The position numbers and the translations under genes were made by a program. Under the pieces are notes generated by a model. It worked only from the letters and a program-made list of their open reading frames with translations. It had not been told where the DNA came from and made no database searches. Positions 61,894 to 64,000 of a stretch of 64,000 bases of DNA are shown piece after piece (position 1 is the first letter of the stretch; every line of letters begins with the position of its first letter). The stretch is from Gymnorhina tibicen (Eukaryota > Chordata > Aves > Passeriformes > Artamidae), in assembly GCA_013399875.1 (NCBI GenBank), contig VXAZ01000289.1, positions 2,422,679 to 2,486,678 on the forward strand. Reading direction: 5' to 3'.

Positions 61894-64000
61894 AGACAGA
61901 GATAGAATCTGCACCCAGAGTCTTAAATGAAAAATAAGATTTCAGTAGAGATGCTGGTGGAGCCTTCTGCAAGGAAGACAAGCAGATTGAGTTTGATAAA
62001 GAAGAATGGTAAGCAAGCACAGGAATGTACAGTCATGTGACATGATCATAGCAGAAAATGTCTTTTATTGCAGCATTCAGAATGGATCTGACATGATAAT
62101 ATGCATCAGGGAGAAGAAGAAAATACGCAAGATGGTTTGAATTTGAAGGAGTTTCATTCTTTAGTTACATGCTTTAGTTTAATTTAGTTTAGACAGAAAT
62201 GTTCTTAAGCATATTTGTCTGACAGAAACTAGAATTTGGGCAAAGCCTAGCCAGAGAGACTTATAGGAGGGCCTGAGTTAGAGGGGACTAGTGAGATATG
62301 GATCAGAAAAAACAAACAGTGGAAATATTGTCAAAGAAGGTGTGGGGAGGGAGATGATAAAACCACTCTATCTGTCTCCTTGAGTGACTCTTGGCCCAGA
62401 GAGAAGCAAATCAGTCTAGAATACACATCTGGGAGTCAGTAAGAAAATAATTGTATTTAGTTTTGTGATGAGGTTACAGAGAAATGAATCACAAGGGAGG
62501 ATAAACAGAGAAGCAGGTCAAAGAAGATGCAGCAGCAGTACTGGTTCTGAGATTGGCTAACAGCCATTAATGGCTGTGGTAAGAGCAGCTTTATTTTGTG
62601 TAAAAGATAAAAGCAGATTTGGGAGGGATGTAGTGTATGTCTAACAGAGAGACTGTCAGCAATTATAAACAACATGTTGAGTTGACTTAGAGGGGCGAAC
62701 AATAAAAGAAGAAAGACAAATAGCTGAAGTATTAGCAGATGATGAGATATGGAAATGTGTATCAAGTACAAAAGTATTTCACAATAAAATGTTCATCAGC
62801 TAAATGACAATTTCTAGTTTTCTCAAACTTAAACATATTTAAGTCTTGTAATACTCTGAAAAATTCTTCAGGCTGTATATCCTTCATGGCCTGTGCTCCT
62901 CTGCATCTTTCAACACTTGTTCAAGCCTTTGAGTGCTTTCAGATCTGGCAAATACTTTTTACAATGAACCTGTGCAAAAGGAAAATTTCCAATATGTCCA
63001 CTGAACTTATTAATGTATGGAATTTTTTTATTATTATTTCCCTGTATCACAACTCAAATACCACTCTCTTAATTATAAAAACATTAGCTTCATAGCTAGA
63101 AAATTGAGTTATTCAGGGAGAAGGCTTCTGTTTCACAGTGAAATCTGAACTTCGTGAAAGATATTTGTCACTGAAAATGAATAAACAGCCTTTTTTTTTA
63201 CAAATTAAGCAAAAAATAAATTATTAGTAAGTATTCCCCTGCAATCACTTAGTCAAACAATAATATGCCCATTCTTTCAGTACTGTCTTCCAAGATAATG
63301 TGACTTGGGGGGTTTCAGAATTTGTAATTACTTCAGACTTTTGGGATTTCTTTTTAAAACATTTCTATTGTTCTTCATAGAGAAAGTATTTAGACACAGA
63401 TTTTTTTTTGTTAAACATTTAAAGTACTACTATTCCTAGCTATAGTTTTAGTCATATAAAGATATCACAAGACTGCAGCTTCTAAGACATATAGTTGTTA
63501 CTGGCCTGTTATGAGAGAGGTTTAAACAACAGTTCTCCATTCCCTCTTCCTATTTTTTCTTTCCACATTTGATAGTGATCAAGTTGCAGGAATGATTTTG
63601 CCTGTAGATTTCTTTATTTTGGTGCCAGTACATGTGCCTCTGAATTTGAGCCAAATGGAACAACTCTGCAGTACATCCTCTGTGCTGGGTGAACCTGGGA
63701 CAGCGGCTGTCAGTGGTTGTGCTACACCACAGCCCTACTGAAAAAATCTGGAGAAGGATAGTAATGACAACCAAGCCTGAGAAACCTCAAAACTATTCAC
63801 AAAAATGAAGTTACCAGCTCCAAAAACTGAGTCCACATTGATCCAGTCAACCACACTTCTTGCATGCTCTTTTGAGAAAAAAAATAACATCCATCTGCAC
63901 ATCCTTGGGTCTGTCTTTTGTGGTACCTTCTTCAGATATAGGAAGATAGCAGGGCCACATCCATTCATCTTATGAACACAGAGGTTTAAGGATATGCTAC
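61894..64000. other. Unique AT-rich sequence, no gene seen
   Basis: No repeat family, RNA gene or exon with both splice signals recognised to the end of the window. Minus-strand frames at 62457-62771 and 63550-63968 have no support. Confidence 0.5.

Overview
The window reads as nuclear DNA of a vertebrate, most likely a bird. The evidence is five or six broken CR1 LINE pieces, several with the octamer 3' tail built on ATTCTRTG, and a piece of an abundant avian retroviral LTR (61.65-61.89 kb). Interspersed-repeat density is low, the background is AT-rich, and SINEs of mammalian type are absent. There are no operons, rRNAs, CRISPR arrays or long intact genes. The order and species cannot be fixed from this sequence.

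Layout. 0-18.7 kb: mostly unique AT-rich DNA with a polypyrimidine tract (0.58-0.87 kb), an (AC)31 array (5.4 kb), a (TA)n tract (16.0 kb), an (AAAG)n array (16.8 kb) and several short stretches that look like minus-strand exons. 18.7-21.0 kb: a cluster of old CR1 pieces around a GC-richer unclassified block; one CR1 piece contains a perfect 25-bp fold-back palindrome. 21-30.8 kb: unique DNA, a likely coding exon at 22.4-22.6 kb, and a GC-rich block next to a poly-T run at 27.04-28.05 kb. 30.9-31.1 kb: another CR1. 31-51.8 kb: unique DNA with candidate exons and possible conserved noncoding segments. 51.9-53.6 kb: a (CTTTTC)n array and a pure 139-copy (TTCTC)n array of 695 bp. 56.9-57.6 kb: an A/G-rich tract and the best-preserved CR1. 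61.65-61.89 kb: the LTR fragment. The rest is unique sequence.

Genes. No open reading frame can be named. The best coding evidence is a set of short open segments on the minus strand bounded by good splice signals: 22426-22576 and 11860-11919, and less securely 51212-51270, 6475-6614, 2059-2083 and 1050-1139. The first two are phase-compatible. If real, the window lies inside a large minus-strand gene with very long introns. These are predictions from reading the sequence, not matches to a known protein. Most long frames elsewhere arise from microsatellites or GC-richer repeat-like blocks.
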